Positions 25,240 to 33,792 of a stretch of DNA of 64,000 nucleotides are shown here, piece by piece. Source of the DNA: Planctomycetota bacterium (GTDB lineage Bacteria; Planctomycetota; UBA1135; JACQFD01). The stretch lies in the NCBI GenBank assembly GCA_016792805.1, contig JAEUHX010000018.1, forward strand, positions 124,001 through 188,000. The letters are read 5' to 3'. The notes under the pieces were generated by a model, which was not told where the DNA came from, did not search any database, and saw only the letters and a list, made by a program, of their open reading frames with translations. Both the position numbers and the translations under genes were made by a program. Each line of letters starts with the position of its first letter. Within the stretch, counting starts at the first letter, position 1.

Positions 25240-25944
25240 ATGACCATGTTCCCTGCCCTTGCGAAGCGGGCTTCGAGAGGTTCCATTCCCGCCGTGGACG
25301 CTCGCCCGCTCGCAGCACTTTCTGCCGCCTACGGCCTCGGCTCCATTCCTTTTGCGTTCTTGGCGGTGCGGATCTTCAAAGGGGTCGACATCCGCACCGT
25401 GGGAAGCGGCAACGTCGGCGCGACGAATGCGGGGCGACTGCTCGGGAGGCCCGCCGCGATTGCTATTTATCTGCTGGATGCCGCTAAAGGTGCCGCGGCC
25501 GTTTGGATCGGCCGTGCGCTCTCGTCGGGCGATCCGAGCGTGGAGGCGGGCTGCGGGCTCCTCGCGATCGTGGGCCACGTCTTTCCCGTCTGGCTTCGAT
25601 TCCGCGGCGGCAAAGGGGTTGCCACGACGACCGGTGTATTTGCTGCCCTCGTTCCCACAGCCTTCGCCCTCGCCGGGACCGTTTGGATCGTTGTCGCAGC
25701 GGCGACGCGCTATGTCTCACTTGCGTCCATTGCCCTCGCTGTGGCGCTCCCGATCGCGGTGATCGGTCTCGCACCGGATCGCGCGTTCACCACGCATCGG
25801 CCGATCACGGCGCTTGCCGCTGCGGCCGGAATATTTGTTGCCATCAAACATCGGGCGAATGTGCGCCGCGTGCTCGAGGGCACGGAGCCGCGCATCGGAG
25901 AGCGGCGTGCGTCCCCGCCCCCCGAGGATCGCCCCCATGAGTGA
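25240..25944 (+). CDS. plsY: Glycerol-3-phosphate acyltransferase PlsY
   Basis: An integral membrane enzyme that transfers an acyl group from acyl-phosphate to glycerol-3-phosphate, the first step of phospholipid synthesis. The family motifs are all present: [47 protein letters not shown] and the ending [13 protein letters not shown]. Five to six hydrophobic segments match the family. ATG 25240 gives 234 residues with about 18 extra N-terminal residues; GTG 25294 would start close to the first membrane helix and is an equally good choice. The stop overlaps the gpsA start by eight bases, a functional pairing because GpsA makes the substrate. Confidence 0.92.
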   Translation: MTMFPALAKRASRGSIPAVDARPLAALSAAYGLGSIPFAFLAVRIFKGVDIRTVGSGNVGATNAGRLLGRPAAIAIYLLDAAKGAAAVWIGRALSSGDPSVEAGCGLLAIVGHVFPVWLRFRGGKGVATTTGVFAALVPTAFALAGTVWIVVAAATRYVSLASIALAVALPIAVIGLAPDRAFTTHRPITALAAAAGIFVAIKHRANVRRVLEGTEPRIGERRASPPPEDRPHE

Positions 25945-26938
25945 GATCCCCAAAGAATCTGTTGCTGTCTTGGGCGCGGGCGGCTGGGGGCTCGCGCTCA
26001 GTTCGCTGCTTCTCACCCATTCCCACAGAGTGCGCATCTGGGGACGCGACCCGGCGCACGTCCTACAAATGCAGCGCGAGCGCCGCAATCGCAGCGCTCT
26101 CCCGGGCTACGAGTTCGAGCCCGGGCTGGAGGTCACATCCGACCCTGAAGCCGCCGTGGCCGGTGCGTCGTGGGTCATCGTTACAATTCCTGCACAATTC
26201 GTTCGCGCGACGCTCTCCCCCTTCAAGGGTCTCCTCGCCCCTTCCGTACCTGTGGTGACAGGCACAAAAGGGCTTGAGATCGGCACGCTCCTGCGGCCGA
26301 CGGAGGTTCTGCGGGATGCTCTCGGGCCCCATCCCTATGCGATCCTCTCGGGGCCAAGCCACGCAGAGGAGATCACGGCGGGCCTTCCGGCGAGCGTGAC
26401 CGCGGCCGCCCCCGAACCGGCCCTCGCGAACGCCGTGCGCGACCTCTTCGCGTCTCCTCGGATTCGAGTCTACACATCCGACGATCTGGTCGGCGTGGAG
26501 TTCGCGGGTGCCCTCAAGAACGTGATGGCGATCGCAGCAGGAGTCTGCGACGGGCTCGCGCTGGGCGACAACGCGAAGGCGGCGCTCGTGACGCGGGCGC
26601 TCGCGGAAATGTCCCGCTTCGGTGTGGCGCGGGGGGCCAAGCTGGAGACGTTCTCCGGGCTCGCCGGCATCGGCGACCTGATGACGACCTGCTATTCGAA
26701 ACATGGCCGCAACCGCGCCGTCGGCGAGCGTCTTGGGCGCGGCGAGGCGCCCGCGGCGATCCTCGGAGGTAGTTCACAAATAGCGGAAGGAGTTTGGACA
26801 GCGAAGGCGCTCCACGACGCTGGCGCTGCGACGCCGGCCGCGATGCCCATCGCCGCCGAGGTCTACGCGATTCTCTATGAGGGAAAGCCGCCGCGCGCGA
26901 GCGTGGCCGACCTCATGAGCCGGCCTCCGCGGAACTAG
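25937..26938 (+). CDS. gpsA: NAD(P)H-dependent glycerol-3-phosphate dehydrogenase GpsA
   Basis: A 333-residue cytosolic enzyme that reduces dihydroxyacetone phosphate to sn-glycerol-3-phosphate. The Rossmann motif VLGAGGWGLAL is at the N-terminus. VTGTKGLE and ILSGPSHAEEI mark the conserved middle, and the catalytic Lys lies in ALKNVMAIAAG with the following GDNAKAALVTRAL. FSGLAGIGDLMTTC and SKHGRNRAVGERLG form the C-terminal substrate-binding part. Length is standard. It is translationally coupled to plsY, so this two-gene unit supplies and uses glycerol-3-phosphate. Confidence 0.95.
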   Translation: MSEIPKESVAVLGAGGWGLALSSLLLTHSHRVRIWGRDPAHVLQMQRERRNRSALPGYEFEPGLEVTSDPEAAVAGASWVIVTIPAQFVRATLSPFKGLLAPSVPVVTGTKGLEIGTLLRPTEVLRDALGPHPYAILSGPSHAEEITAGLPASVTAAAPEPALANAVRDLFASPRIRVYTSDDLVGVEFAGALKNVMAIAAGVCDGLALGDNAKAALVTRALAEMSRFGVARGAKLETFSGLAGIGDLMTTCYSKHGRNRAVGERLGRGEAPAAILGGSSQIAEGVWTAKALHDAGAATPAAMPIAAEVYAILYEGKPPRASVADLMSRPPRN

Positions 26939-27053
26939 TCGATCGGCGGTCTCCCCCAGCGCTCGAGTGTGACGGCCACCTCGAGCGCGGAGGGCGGGGC
27001 TTCCCGAGCCGGTGCTAGGGTTCCCAGGTCCCCTTTGGCAGGATGCGTCAGCG

Positions 27054-27623
27054 ATGAAAGGCTGCCTCATCTGGGTGGGCGCTCGCTCCTTGGAAGTCGT
27101 CCAAGGCAATCTCCTCGAGGAGCGAGTGCACGCCATTGTGAATTCCGCCCCGACAAGCCTGGTCGGCGGCAAGGGGCTGGACAAAGAGGTCAAGTCAGCG
27201 GGCGGCCTTCGCCTTCTCGACGCCTGCAGAAAGGTCGGCACCTGCGCGGTGGGCGATGCCGTGTTCACCCCGGGTTTCTCACTGAAAGCGAAGTTTGTGA
27301 TCCATGCGGTCCCGCCGCTCTATGAAGACGGAACGAAGGGCGAGGCGGAGCTTCTGCGAAAGACGTACCGCCACGTGCTGCAGATCGCGGCGTCGAACAG
27401 CCTCGTGAGCCTCTCGTTCCCGGCGCTCGGAGTCGGAAGCAACAACTTCCCCGTGGAGGTGGCGGCGCCGATCGCATTCGAGGAGATCATTGAGCATCTT
27501 TTCTCGAAGAGCTCCGTGCGAACGGTTCGGTATCTCCTGCTGCGCCCTGAGCGGCTGAAGCCGCACCTTGACGCGCTGCGGGAAGTTGCACAGAAGCGAA
27601 GCCTTCGCGTCATCGATCTATAA
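27054..27623 (+). CDS. Divergent macro-domain protein
   Basis: A 189-residue protein that aligns without gaps in its N-terminal part to the macro-domain gene immediately downstream. The ADP-ribose-binding signature is altered: NSAPTSLVGGKGLDKEVKSA here against NAANSTLLGGGGVDGAIHRA there, so the Asn at 33 that is usually catalytic is Pro. The second loop reads FPALGVGSNNFPVE in place of FPAISTGAYGYPRR. The fold is probably kept (FVIHAVPPLYEDG and a typical C-terminal helix), but hydrolase activity is doubtful and it may be a binder only. ATG 27054 is chosen over 27012. The 15-bp gap to the next gene indicates an operon. Confidence 0.8.
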   Translation: MKGCLIWVGARSLEVVQGNLLEERVHAIVNSAPTSLVGGKGLDKEVKSAGGLRLLDACRKVGTCAVGDAVFTPGFSLKAKFVIHAVPPLYEDGTKGEAELLRKTYRHVLQIAASNSLVSLSFPALGVGSNNFPVEVAAPIAFEEIIEHLFSKSSVRTVRYLLLRPERLKPHLDALREVAQKRSLRVIDL

Positions 27624-27638
27624 GTTCTCGCGGCGGCC

Positions 27639-28190
27639 ATGGAAGCGTTCAGCGCAAACCTCGGGAATCGCCGCATCGAGGTTGTGCGCGGCGATATTGT
27701 GAAGGAGCGAGTCGATGCAATCGTGAACGCTGCCAATTCGACGCTGCTCGGCGGCGGCGGCGTCGATGGCGCAATTCACCGGGCAGCGGGTCCCGATCTG
27801 CTGGAGGAGTGCCGCGGCTTGGATGGTTGCGGCACGGGCGATGCGAAGATCACGCGCGGGTATCGCCTCTCGGCGCGATTTGTGATCCATGCGGTGGGCC
27901 CCATCTATCGCGGCGGCCAAGAGGGCGAAGCTCAGCTGCTCGATGCAACCTATCGGCGGTGCATGGTGATCGCCGCGGAGCATAGGCTCCAGTCTCTGGC
28001 GTTTCCTGCGATTTCGACGGGCGCCTATGGCTATCCGCGGCGGGAAGCCGCGGGCATCGCGTTTCGCCGGCTGCTGCAGGAGCTGAGAAGTGAGACCACC
28101 GTCGAGCGCGTGCGATATGTGCTCTTCGACGCGAGCGCCTTCGAGACGCACGAGGAAGTCCTTCGGGAGCTCCTCACAAAACGATCATGA
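27639..28190 (+). CDS. Macro-domain ADP-ribose hydrolase (YmdB/MacroD type)
   Basis: A 183-residue canonical macro domain; these enzymes hydrolyse O-acetyl-ADP-ribose or remove mono-ADP-ribose from acidic residues. Catalytic and binding residues are all visible: N30 and N33 in NAANSTLLGGGGVDGA, D43 in the same loop, and the second loop FPAISTGAYGYP. RFVIHAVGPIYRGG is standard. It follows its divergent paralogue and overlaps the DUF6786 gene by four bases. Tandem duplication followed by specialisation is the simplest history. Whether the set counters a toxin or modifies metabolites is unknown. Confidence 0.92.
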   Translation: MEAFSANLGNRRIEVVRGDIVKERVDAIVNAANSTLLGGGGVDGAIHRAAGPDLLEECRGLDGCGTGDAKITRGYRLSARFVIHAVGPIYRGGQEGEAQLLDATYRRCMVIAAEHRLQSLAFPAISTGAYGYPRREAAGIAFRRLLQELRSETTVERVRYVLFDASAFETHEEVLRELLTKRS

Positions 28191-29284
28191 GCGGAGCAGG
28201 AGAGCAGGACGCGCTGCAGGCGCTCGCGCGCTGCGGAGGGGCGCTCCATGAGCTGCGCCACGAGGAGTCGTCGGCCCGGACATTTGTAGCGCCGGAGCTG
28301 GAAGGCCGCGTGATGACGACGGCGATCGGATCGATTGCAAGCGCCGCGTGGATGGATCCGCGGGCGTTCGCCCTGCGCGGGAGCGCATCGCGGTTTCACA
28401 ATTACGGCGGACAGGATCGGCTCTGGATCGGCCCCGAGGGCGGCGACTTCGGATGGTTCTTTGATCCGGGAGCGCCTTGCGAAGGGTCGCACTGGCGTGT
28501 CCCTTCCGAGCTGAATGTCGGGCCGATGGAGGTCGTCGACGCGAGCCACTGGGATGTGCACATGCAGAGATCATTGACCCTCACCAATCGCCGCGGCGAT
28601 CGGTTCTCCGGCCGGCTCGAGCGCTCGGTGCGCGTCCTCTCGCGCAACTTCGCCCATCGGCTGCTGAAGGCGCCGATTCCCGACGAGGTGACGATGGCGG
28701 CGGCGGTGACTACAAACCGGCTCCTTTGCGAATCGCGGAGCGGCGCGCCTCTCGTGCATTTGTGGTCGCTGAGCCAGCTCCCGGCGAGCCCACGCGCCGT
28801 TGTTATGGCGCCGCTCGGCCCCGGTGATCCGGCGGCGGGGCGCCCCGAAGTGGAGGACCGCTATTTCGGTAAGATTCCTGAGGAGCGGCTTTGGCGCGAG
28901 GGCAGCGTCCTCTGCATGCGCGCCGACGGCCGGAGAACCTCAAAATTCGGGATCGGCGCCCATGCGTCGACGGGCTTCGCGGGAAGCTTCTCTCCGGAGC
29001 AAGAGCTGCTGACGATTGCGGCGTTTCCCGTGCAGCGCACCGAGCCGTACGCCAACAATCTCTGGACCGCGACGGCCGCAGCTCCCTTCGGCGGCGATGT
29101 GTTCCAGAGCTACAATTCCGACGATGGGCGCTTCTTCGAACTCGAGAGCGTCTCGCCGGCCCGATTCCTTGAACCCGCCCAGGAGCTCTCGCACTGGCAC
29201 GCCACGCTCTTCGCCGTGGGACCAAGGAGGAAGCTCTCCGACCTGGCGCGAAGCGTGCTCGGAAGCTGCCTCACCGATTTATAA
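28187..29284 (+). CDS. DUF6786 family protein
   Basis: A 365-residue protein resembling DUF6786, a large beta-sandwich family related in shape to galactose mutarotase-like carbohydrate-binding proteins. Recognisable parts are FHNYGGQDRLWIGPEGG, the WRVPSELNVGPMEVVDASHW strand pair and the C-terminal FQSYNSDDGRFFELESVSP. No signal peptide is present, so it is cytosolic. ATG 28187 overlaps the macro-domain stop by four bases. A coupling of a sugar-binding or epimerase-like protein with ADP-ribose-processing proteins is unusual. Function is not known. Confidence 0.75.
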   Translation: MSGAGEQDALQALARCGGALHELRHEESSARTFVAPELEGRVMTTAIGSIASAAWMDPRAFALRGSASRFHNYGGQDRLWIGPEGGDFGWFFDPGAPCEGSHWRVPSELNVGPMEVVDASHWDVHMQRSLTLTNRRGDRFSGRLERSVRVLSRNFAHRLLKAPIPDEVTMAAAVTTNRLLCESRSGAPLVHLWSLSQLPASPRAVVMAPLGPGDPAAGRPEVEDRYFGKIPEERLWREGSVLCMRADGRRTSKFGIGAHASTGFAGSFSPEQELLTIAAFPVQRTEPYANNLWTATAAAPFGGDVFQSYNSDDGRFFELESVSPARFLEPAQELSHWHATLFAVGPRRKLSDLARSVLGSCLTDL

Positions 29285-29305
29285 TGTCAAAGCATGGAGG
29301 AGAGA

Positions 29306-30715
29306 TCACTGTTTCGCGATCCACTCCCGGAACGCCTTCTCGAGCGCATCCAGTGAGTCCCCAAAAATCTTCGTAAAGAGCTCCGCGGCGCGCGCCTCGC
29401 GCTCCGCCCCCGAGAACCCCGCCGTCAGGCAGAAGCTCTCCCAACGGCGAAACCGCCCGCCGAGATCCGCGTTCTGTGTGTTTCGCAGAAGCGTGAACAG
29501 AGCCCAGGAGAACGCATAGAAGCGGTGGCTCGCGGCACTCCCCTTCGCCAGCTCATCGGCCGCGCGCATCTCCAACAAATCGCGCATCGGCGGCAGGTCC
29601 TTCGCAAGCGAATCGAGCGTGTGCGGATGCAGCGGGAGCCCCGTCTCGAGCTTCCCCTGCTCGAACTTCATCGAGCCGGCGAACGAGAAGTAGGTGGCGA
29701 ACCCCTCCTCGTACCAAGACGGCATCCTCGAGCGAAACGCCAGGTGATGAAACAGATGGGCTCCCTCGTGGACCGCGATCTCCTCGAGTGCGGGCTGCTC
29801 GAACGTGACCGCAAATCCTTCGGAGGAATTCGAGAATCCCGCCGACTTCGCGAGCGCGCTCTGCCCCGCAGCCTCCGCGTAGCGCTCGAATCCAGCGCGA
29901 TCCGCGAACACAAAAAGCCCAAGCGGCTTCTGTACGGATCCGCCCGACACCTTTGCGTACTGCTCGTAGGCCTGATCCAACAGATCGGCGAGCGCCTTCG
30001 CCTTCCGAGGTTCGCCCTCGACGCGCACTAGGAACCGCTTCCCCCGCACCTCGCTAACCGAGTCGACCGAGCGGATCGATTTCAACATTCCGTCGCGGAA
30101 GTAGAGCTTCCCATTCACCGACACCAGCTCCTCCTTCACGATCTGTGAGGAGTAAGGCTCGGGGATCGCGCCCGCCTTTCCCGCCTTGAGCCGCTTGTCC
30201 GGCCCGATCTCGAAGGGTCCGCCCTGCAGCTTCAGCACGCGCACAAAGGTCTCGCGCGCCTTCGCCTTGCACGCGTCGCTAGGCTTCGCCGCCGCGAGTT
30301 TCCCCGTCTCCATCAGCAGCTTCGCGCACTCCTCCTCCCAGGCTGCCGCTTCCTTTCGAAATCGCTTCTCCACCGGCTCCGTCGGCGTCTTCCACCCCTT
30401 CTCCTTCCACACGGGGTTCTCGTAGTCCTGCAGCAGTTTCACAAAAGACTGGAGCGCACCGTTCTCCGGCACCAGCTCGAGCGTCCGCTGGAAGTACCAC
30501 GTCGCCTCGCGCCGAAATCCAGATTTATAGTAATCCACGCCTGTATCGTACGAACGATTCACAAATGCTTTTATGAGCAGCCAGCCCTCCCGCTCCACCT
30601 GCAACAAATCGGCGTCACGCTCGCCCTTCCCCTGAACCGACGGAATCGCAAGCGCAATCGCGGCCGTAAATGGCAGCGCGCTGTGCCCCAGAGAAGCCCC
30701 TGCCCAAGCTCCCAC
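29306..30715 (-). CDS. DUF1570-type exported metallopeptidase-like protein
   Basis: A 469-residue protein with a GTG start (30715) leading into a hydrophobic signal-like segment (LPFTAAIALAIPSVQG). A helical, TPR-like middle part (WYFQRTLELVPENGALQSF) precedes a C-terminal gluzincin-like region with HEGAHLFHH at about 315-323 and WYEEGFATYFSF about 18 residues later, the two zinc-ligand elements of DUF1570-type peptidases (HExxH with a downstream Glu). Activity is plausible but unproven. The stop is 21 bases from the convergent DUF6786 stop. It starts three bases after the AlkA-like gene stop, so both are in one operon. Confidence 0.75.
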   Translation of the reverse strand: MGAWAGASLGHSALPFTAAIALAIPSVQGKGERDADLLQVEREGWLLIKAFVNRSYDTGVDYYKSGFRREATWYFQRTLELVPENGALQSFVKLLQDYENPVWKEKGWKTPTEPVEKRFRKEAAAWEEECAKLLMETGKLAAAKPSDACKAKARETFVRVLKLQGGPFEIGPDKRLKAGKAGAIPEPYSSQIVKEELVSVNGKLYFRDGMLKSIRSVDSVSEVRGKRFLVRVEGEPRKAKALADLLDQAYEQYAKVSGGSVQKPLGLFVFADRAGFERYAEAAGQSALAKSAGFSNSSEGFAVTFEQPALEEIAVHEGAHLFHHLAFRSRMPSWYEEGFATYFSFAGSMKFEQGKLETGLPLHPHTLDSLAKDLPPMRDLLEMRAADELAKGSAASHRFYAFSWALFTLLRNTQNADLGGRFRRWESFCLTAGFSGAEREARAAELFTKIFGDSLDALEKAFREWIAKQ

Positions 30716-30718
30716 GGC

Positions 30719-31339
30719 CTAGTCTCCGAGAGCCGCTTCGCCGTCGAGGCTTCGCCAGAGATACCAACACGCGACGCTTCGAAACGGCCGCCATGGCTCC
30801 GCGAGACGCTCGAGGCGCCGCGCGTCGGGGAGCTGGCGCAGCCCATAGACCTGCTGCGCCGCCTTTTGAATCCCGAGGTCCGCCACCGGCAGCACGTCGG
30901 GGCGCCCGAGGAAGAAGATCAGGTGCATTTGCGCCGTCCAGACGCCGATCCCCTTCACCTGCGTGAGCCGCTCGATCACCTGCTCGTCTGCGAAGTTGCG
31001 CAGCGCGCGAAGCTCGAGCGCCCCTTCCTCCACGCAGCGCGTCAGATCGCGCAAGTAGCGCAGCTTCTGTCCGGAGACCCCCAACGAACGCACGGCGCCG
31101 TCGTCGAGGCGCGCGAGCGTGCTGGGCGCCACCTCCCCGCCGCAGGCCGCTGCGAGCCGCCCGAAGATCGTTGACGCTGCCTTGGTCGAAAGCTGCTGAA
31201 ACACGATGGCGCGCGCAAGCGACTCGAATGGCGAACAGTCCTGGAGCTTCAGCCGGAACGGGCCCACTCTGCCGAGGACCTCGGCCATACGGGGATCGCA
31301 CTGTCGCAGGTGCGCGACGGCTCGCGGGTGGAGGGGCAT
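30719..31339 (-). CDS. DNA-3-methyladenine glycosylase, AlkA-like HhH-GPD
   Basis: A 206-residue base-excision repair glycosylase. The helix-hairpin-helix LTQVKGIGVWTAQMHLIF and the catalytic Asp in VLPVADLGIQKA are clear. The N-terminal SLARAIVFQQLSTKAASTIF is the typical first helix pair of AlkA-type enzymes, which lack the extra N-terminal domain of E. coli AlkA. Substrates are alkylated purines. ATG 31339 is supported by the family start. It is the first gene of a minus-strand unit with the DUF1570 gene and divergent from the oxidoreductase gene at 31450, so the 110-bp gap carries promoters for both sides. Confidence 0.9.
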   Translation of the reverse strand: MPLHPRAVAHLRQCDPRMAEVLGRVGPFRLKLQDCSPFESLARAIVFQQLSTKAASTIFGRLAAACGGEVAPSTLARLDDGAVRSLGVSGQKLRYLRDLTRCVEEGALELRALRNFADEQVIERLTQVKGIGVWTAQMHLIFFLGRPDVLPVADLGIQKAAQQVYGLRQLPDARRLERLAEPWRPFRSVACWYLWRSLDGEAALGD

Positions 31340-31449
31340 GGGCGAAATCTACTGCCCGCGTGGTCAAGCGGCTCCCCATTGTGGCACCCTAAAGACCACC
31401 GCAGCCCGCACGCCCCGCGGGACGGACCACTCGCACCCTCACCCTCGCT

Positions 31450-32850
31450 ATGCAGGTTCTCGTTCTCGGCGCCGGACTCGCAGGTCTCTCCTGCGCCTAT
31501 GAGCTCGTCAAGGCGGGCCACAAGGTCACGGTTATCGAGAAGGAGGACTACGCCGGTGGCATGGCGCACTCGTACACAGTCGGCGAGCACGTCGTCGACC
31601 ACGGGCCCCATCGCTTCCATTCGCGCGACAAGGAGCTTCTGGCCCACGTGCACGAGGTCATGGACAACGACCTCGTCGTTCGCGATCGCCTCTCGCGGAT
31701 CTACCTGAAGGGTCGCTTCTTCCACTATCCGCTGCAGGCGGGAAACGTGCTGCGCAACCTTCCGCCGCACATTCTCATCAAGGCGTTCTGGGATTATCTG
31801 TGGATTCGGTTCAAGGACCGGATGAACCCGATCCCCGACGACAATTTTGAGAATTGGGTCACGAAGCGGTTCGGCAAGACGCTCTATGACATCTTCTTCG
31901 GGATGTATACGGAGAAGGCGTGGCACATGCCGTGCTCACAAATCAGCGCGGACTGGGCCTCGCAGCGCATCTCTCAGCTGAACCTCTGGGACGCCGTCAA
32001 GAAGACGCTGCGCCCGCCGAAGGGCGGAGAAGTGCGCTCGCTCGTTTCCAAATTCTGGTATCCGCGCGTGGGCGGCATCGGGCAGCTCGGCCGCAACTAC
32101 GCGAAGAAGATCTGTGAGATGGGCGGTGAGGTGCTGCTGAAGACCCCCGTCGAGAAGCTGATCCGCGACGGCGAGCGCATCACGTCGGTCATCTACACGC
32201 GCGACGGGCAGCGCGTCGTCGACCATCCCGATTATGTGGTTTCGACGATCCCGCTCCCGCGGCTGCTCGAAGCCATGGAGCCGCTGCCGCCGGAGGACGT
32301 GCTCGCGTCGATCGGCAAGCTGCGCTACCTCTCGATCATTTTTGTGTATCTCGAGGTCAACCGCCCCATTGTCACGCCCGACCACTGGGTCTACCTCCCC
32401 GAGAAGCACTTGAAGGTGCATCGCATCTCGGAGTTCAAGAATTTCAGCGAGGAGACGGGGCCCAAGGACCGCACCGTGATTTGTGCGGAGATCACCTGCG
32501 TGCCCGGCGACGAGACGTGGAACATGAGCCTCGAGGACGCCTCGGAGATCGCCGCGCGCGACCTCGAGAAGATCGGACTCCTGAAGCAGGGCGAGTCGAA
32601 GGGCATCTTCCTAACGCGCGTCCGATACGCCTATCCCGTCTACGATTTAACTTATAAGGAGAATCTCCAGCGGCTGCTGCGATTTGTGAAGCCGTTCGAG
32701 AATCTCGACACGACGGGGCGCCAAGGGCTCTATCGTTACAACAACATGGATCACTCTCTGGCCATGGGACGCAAGCTCGCACGCGGGCTGATCCGCGGCG
32801 ACGACGCCGGCGCCCATGACGTCGCGACGGGCAAGGAGTACTTCGGCTGA
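31450..32850 (+). CDS. FAD-dependent oxidoreductase, UDP-galactopyranose-mutase/amine-oxidase-like
   Basis: A 466-residue flavoprotein. The N-terminal Rossmann motif VLGAGLAGLSCAYELVKAG and the GGM-type loop (EKEDYAGGMAH, DHGPHRFHS) define the FAD site. Later segments include FGMYTEKAWHMPCSQISADW, YPRVGGIGQLGRNYAKK, VVSTIPLPRLLEAM and YRYNNMDHSLAMGRKLARG. The layout matches protoporphyrinogen-oxidase-like proteins found in surface-polysaccharide gene clusters, often described as UDP-galactopyranose-mutase-like. The substrate is not certain. It overlaps the methyltransferase ATG by one base (TGATG at 32848-32852), which suggests a joint glycan-modifying role. Confidence 0.82.
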   Translation: MQVLVLGAGLAGLSCAYELVKAGHKVTVIEKEDYAGGMAHSYTVGEHVVDHGPHRFHSRDKELLAHVHEVMDNDLVVRDRLSRIYLKGRFFHYPLQAGNVLRNLPPHILIKAFWDYLWIRFKDRMNPIPDDNFENWVTKRFGKTLYDIFFGMYTEKAWHMPCSQISADWASQRISQLNLWDAVKKTLRPPKGGEVRSLVSKFWYPRVGGIGQLGRNYAKKICEMGGEVLLKTPVEKLIRDGERITSVIYTRDGQRVVDHPDYVVSTIPLPRLLEAMEPLPPEDVLASIGKLRYLSIIFVYLEVNRPIVTPDHWVYLPEKHLKVHRISEFKNFSEETGPKDRTVICAEITCVPGDETWNMSLEDASEIAARDLEKIGLLKQGESKGIFLTRVRYAYPVYDLTYKENLQRLLRFVKPFENLDTTGRQGLYRYNNMDHSLAMGRKLARGLIRGDDAGAHDVATGKEYFG

Positions 32851-33758
32851 TGGCCATTCCGGCGGTCGCTGCGCCCGACCCGTCGGTCCTGCGCGAGGTC
32901 GCCTGCGGGCTGTGCGGATCGCGCGAGTCGCGGGTTCGCTTCGAAGACCCTCCGTACCGCGTGGTGCAGTGCTCGAGCTGCGGGCTCGTCTATGTGACGC
33001 CACGCCGCGACGCGAGCCGTCTGCGGGAGATGTATCAAACGGAATATTGGAAATCGTCGTCGGCCAAGGATTTTGGATATACCGATTACCTGCGCGACGA
33101 GCCGCTCTATCTGCGCACCTATCGCCGGCGCTTCGCCGTCCTCGACCGCCACTTTTCTGCGCCGGAGCGCGTCCTCGACGTGGGGTGCGCGGCGGGGTTC
33201 TTTCTCTCCGTCGCGAAGGAGCGCGGGTGGCGCTGCCTCGGCGTCGAGGTCTCGCCCCCAATGGGGCAGTTCGCCCGAGAACGGTACGGGCTCGACGTGC
33301 GCACGGGCACACTGCTCGAGCAGTCGCTCCCTGCGGCCTCTTTCGATCTCATTACATTTTGGGACGTGGTCGAGCATCTCGATGAGCCGAAGGCCGTGCT
33401 CCGCGAAGCCCATCGCCTTCTCGCACCCGGCGGAAAGCTGCTGGTCGAAACGCAAAATGTTGCGTCATGCTTCGCTCGCCTCATGGGCAGGCGCTGGCAG
33501 CATTACAAGCACGCCGAGCATATTTATCATTTTGATCCCAAGACGGTGCGCCGCCTGCTGGCTGACTGCGGATTCGAGACGCTCGAGTGCCGCAGCTCGC
33601 TCGGGGGCAAATATGTGTCGCTCGAGTTCATCGTCGAGCGCGCTCAGCGGGTGCATCCGATCCTGAGCCGGATCCTGAGCCCGCTCAATCGGCTGGGCCG
33701 CGCCGCGGTTTATGTGAATCTTCGCGACGAGATGGTGGTCCTCGCCAGAAGGGCGTAG
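32850..33758 (+). CDS. SAM-dependent methyltransferase with N-terminal zinc-ribbon
   Basis: A 302-residue class I methyltransferase. An N-terminal CxxC pair (CGLCGSRES and CSSCGLVYV) forms a small zinc-binding module typical of sugar C-methyltransferase-like proteins. The SAM-binding motif I is RVLDVGCAAGFFLSVA, motif II FDLITFWDVVEHLDEP and the post-motif LLAPGGKLLVET. It starts within the preceding stop. Together with the flavoprotein and the glycosyltransferase at 36126 it suggests a surface sugar pathway, although the kinase gene separates them. Confidence 0.87.
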   Translation: MAIPAVAAPDPSVLREVACGLCGSRESRVRFEDPPYRVVQCSSCGLVYVTPRRDASRLREMYQTEYWKSSSAKDFGYTDYLRDEPLYLRTYRRRFAVLDRHFSAPERVLDVGCAAGFFLSVAKERGWRCLGVEVSPPMGQFARERYGLDVRTGTLLEQSLPAASFDLITFWDVVEHLDEPKAVLREAHRLLAPGGKLLVETQNVASCFARLMGRRWQHYKHAEHIYHFDPKTVRRLLADCGFETLECRSSLGGKYVSLEFIVERAQRVHPILSRILSPLNRLGRAAVYVNLRDEMVVLARRA

Positions 33759-33792
33759 CGAGGCCGCGTGCGGCCTCGGTGCCGCGGGAGCG

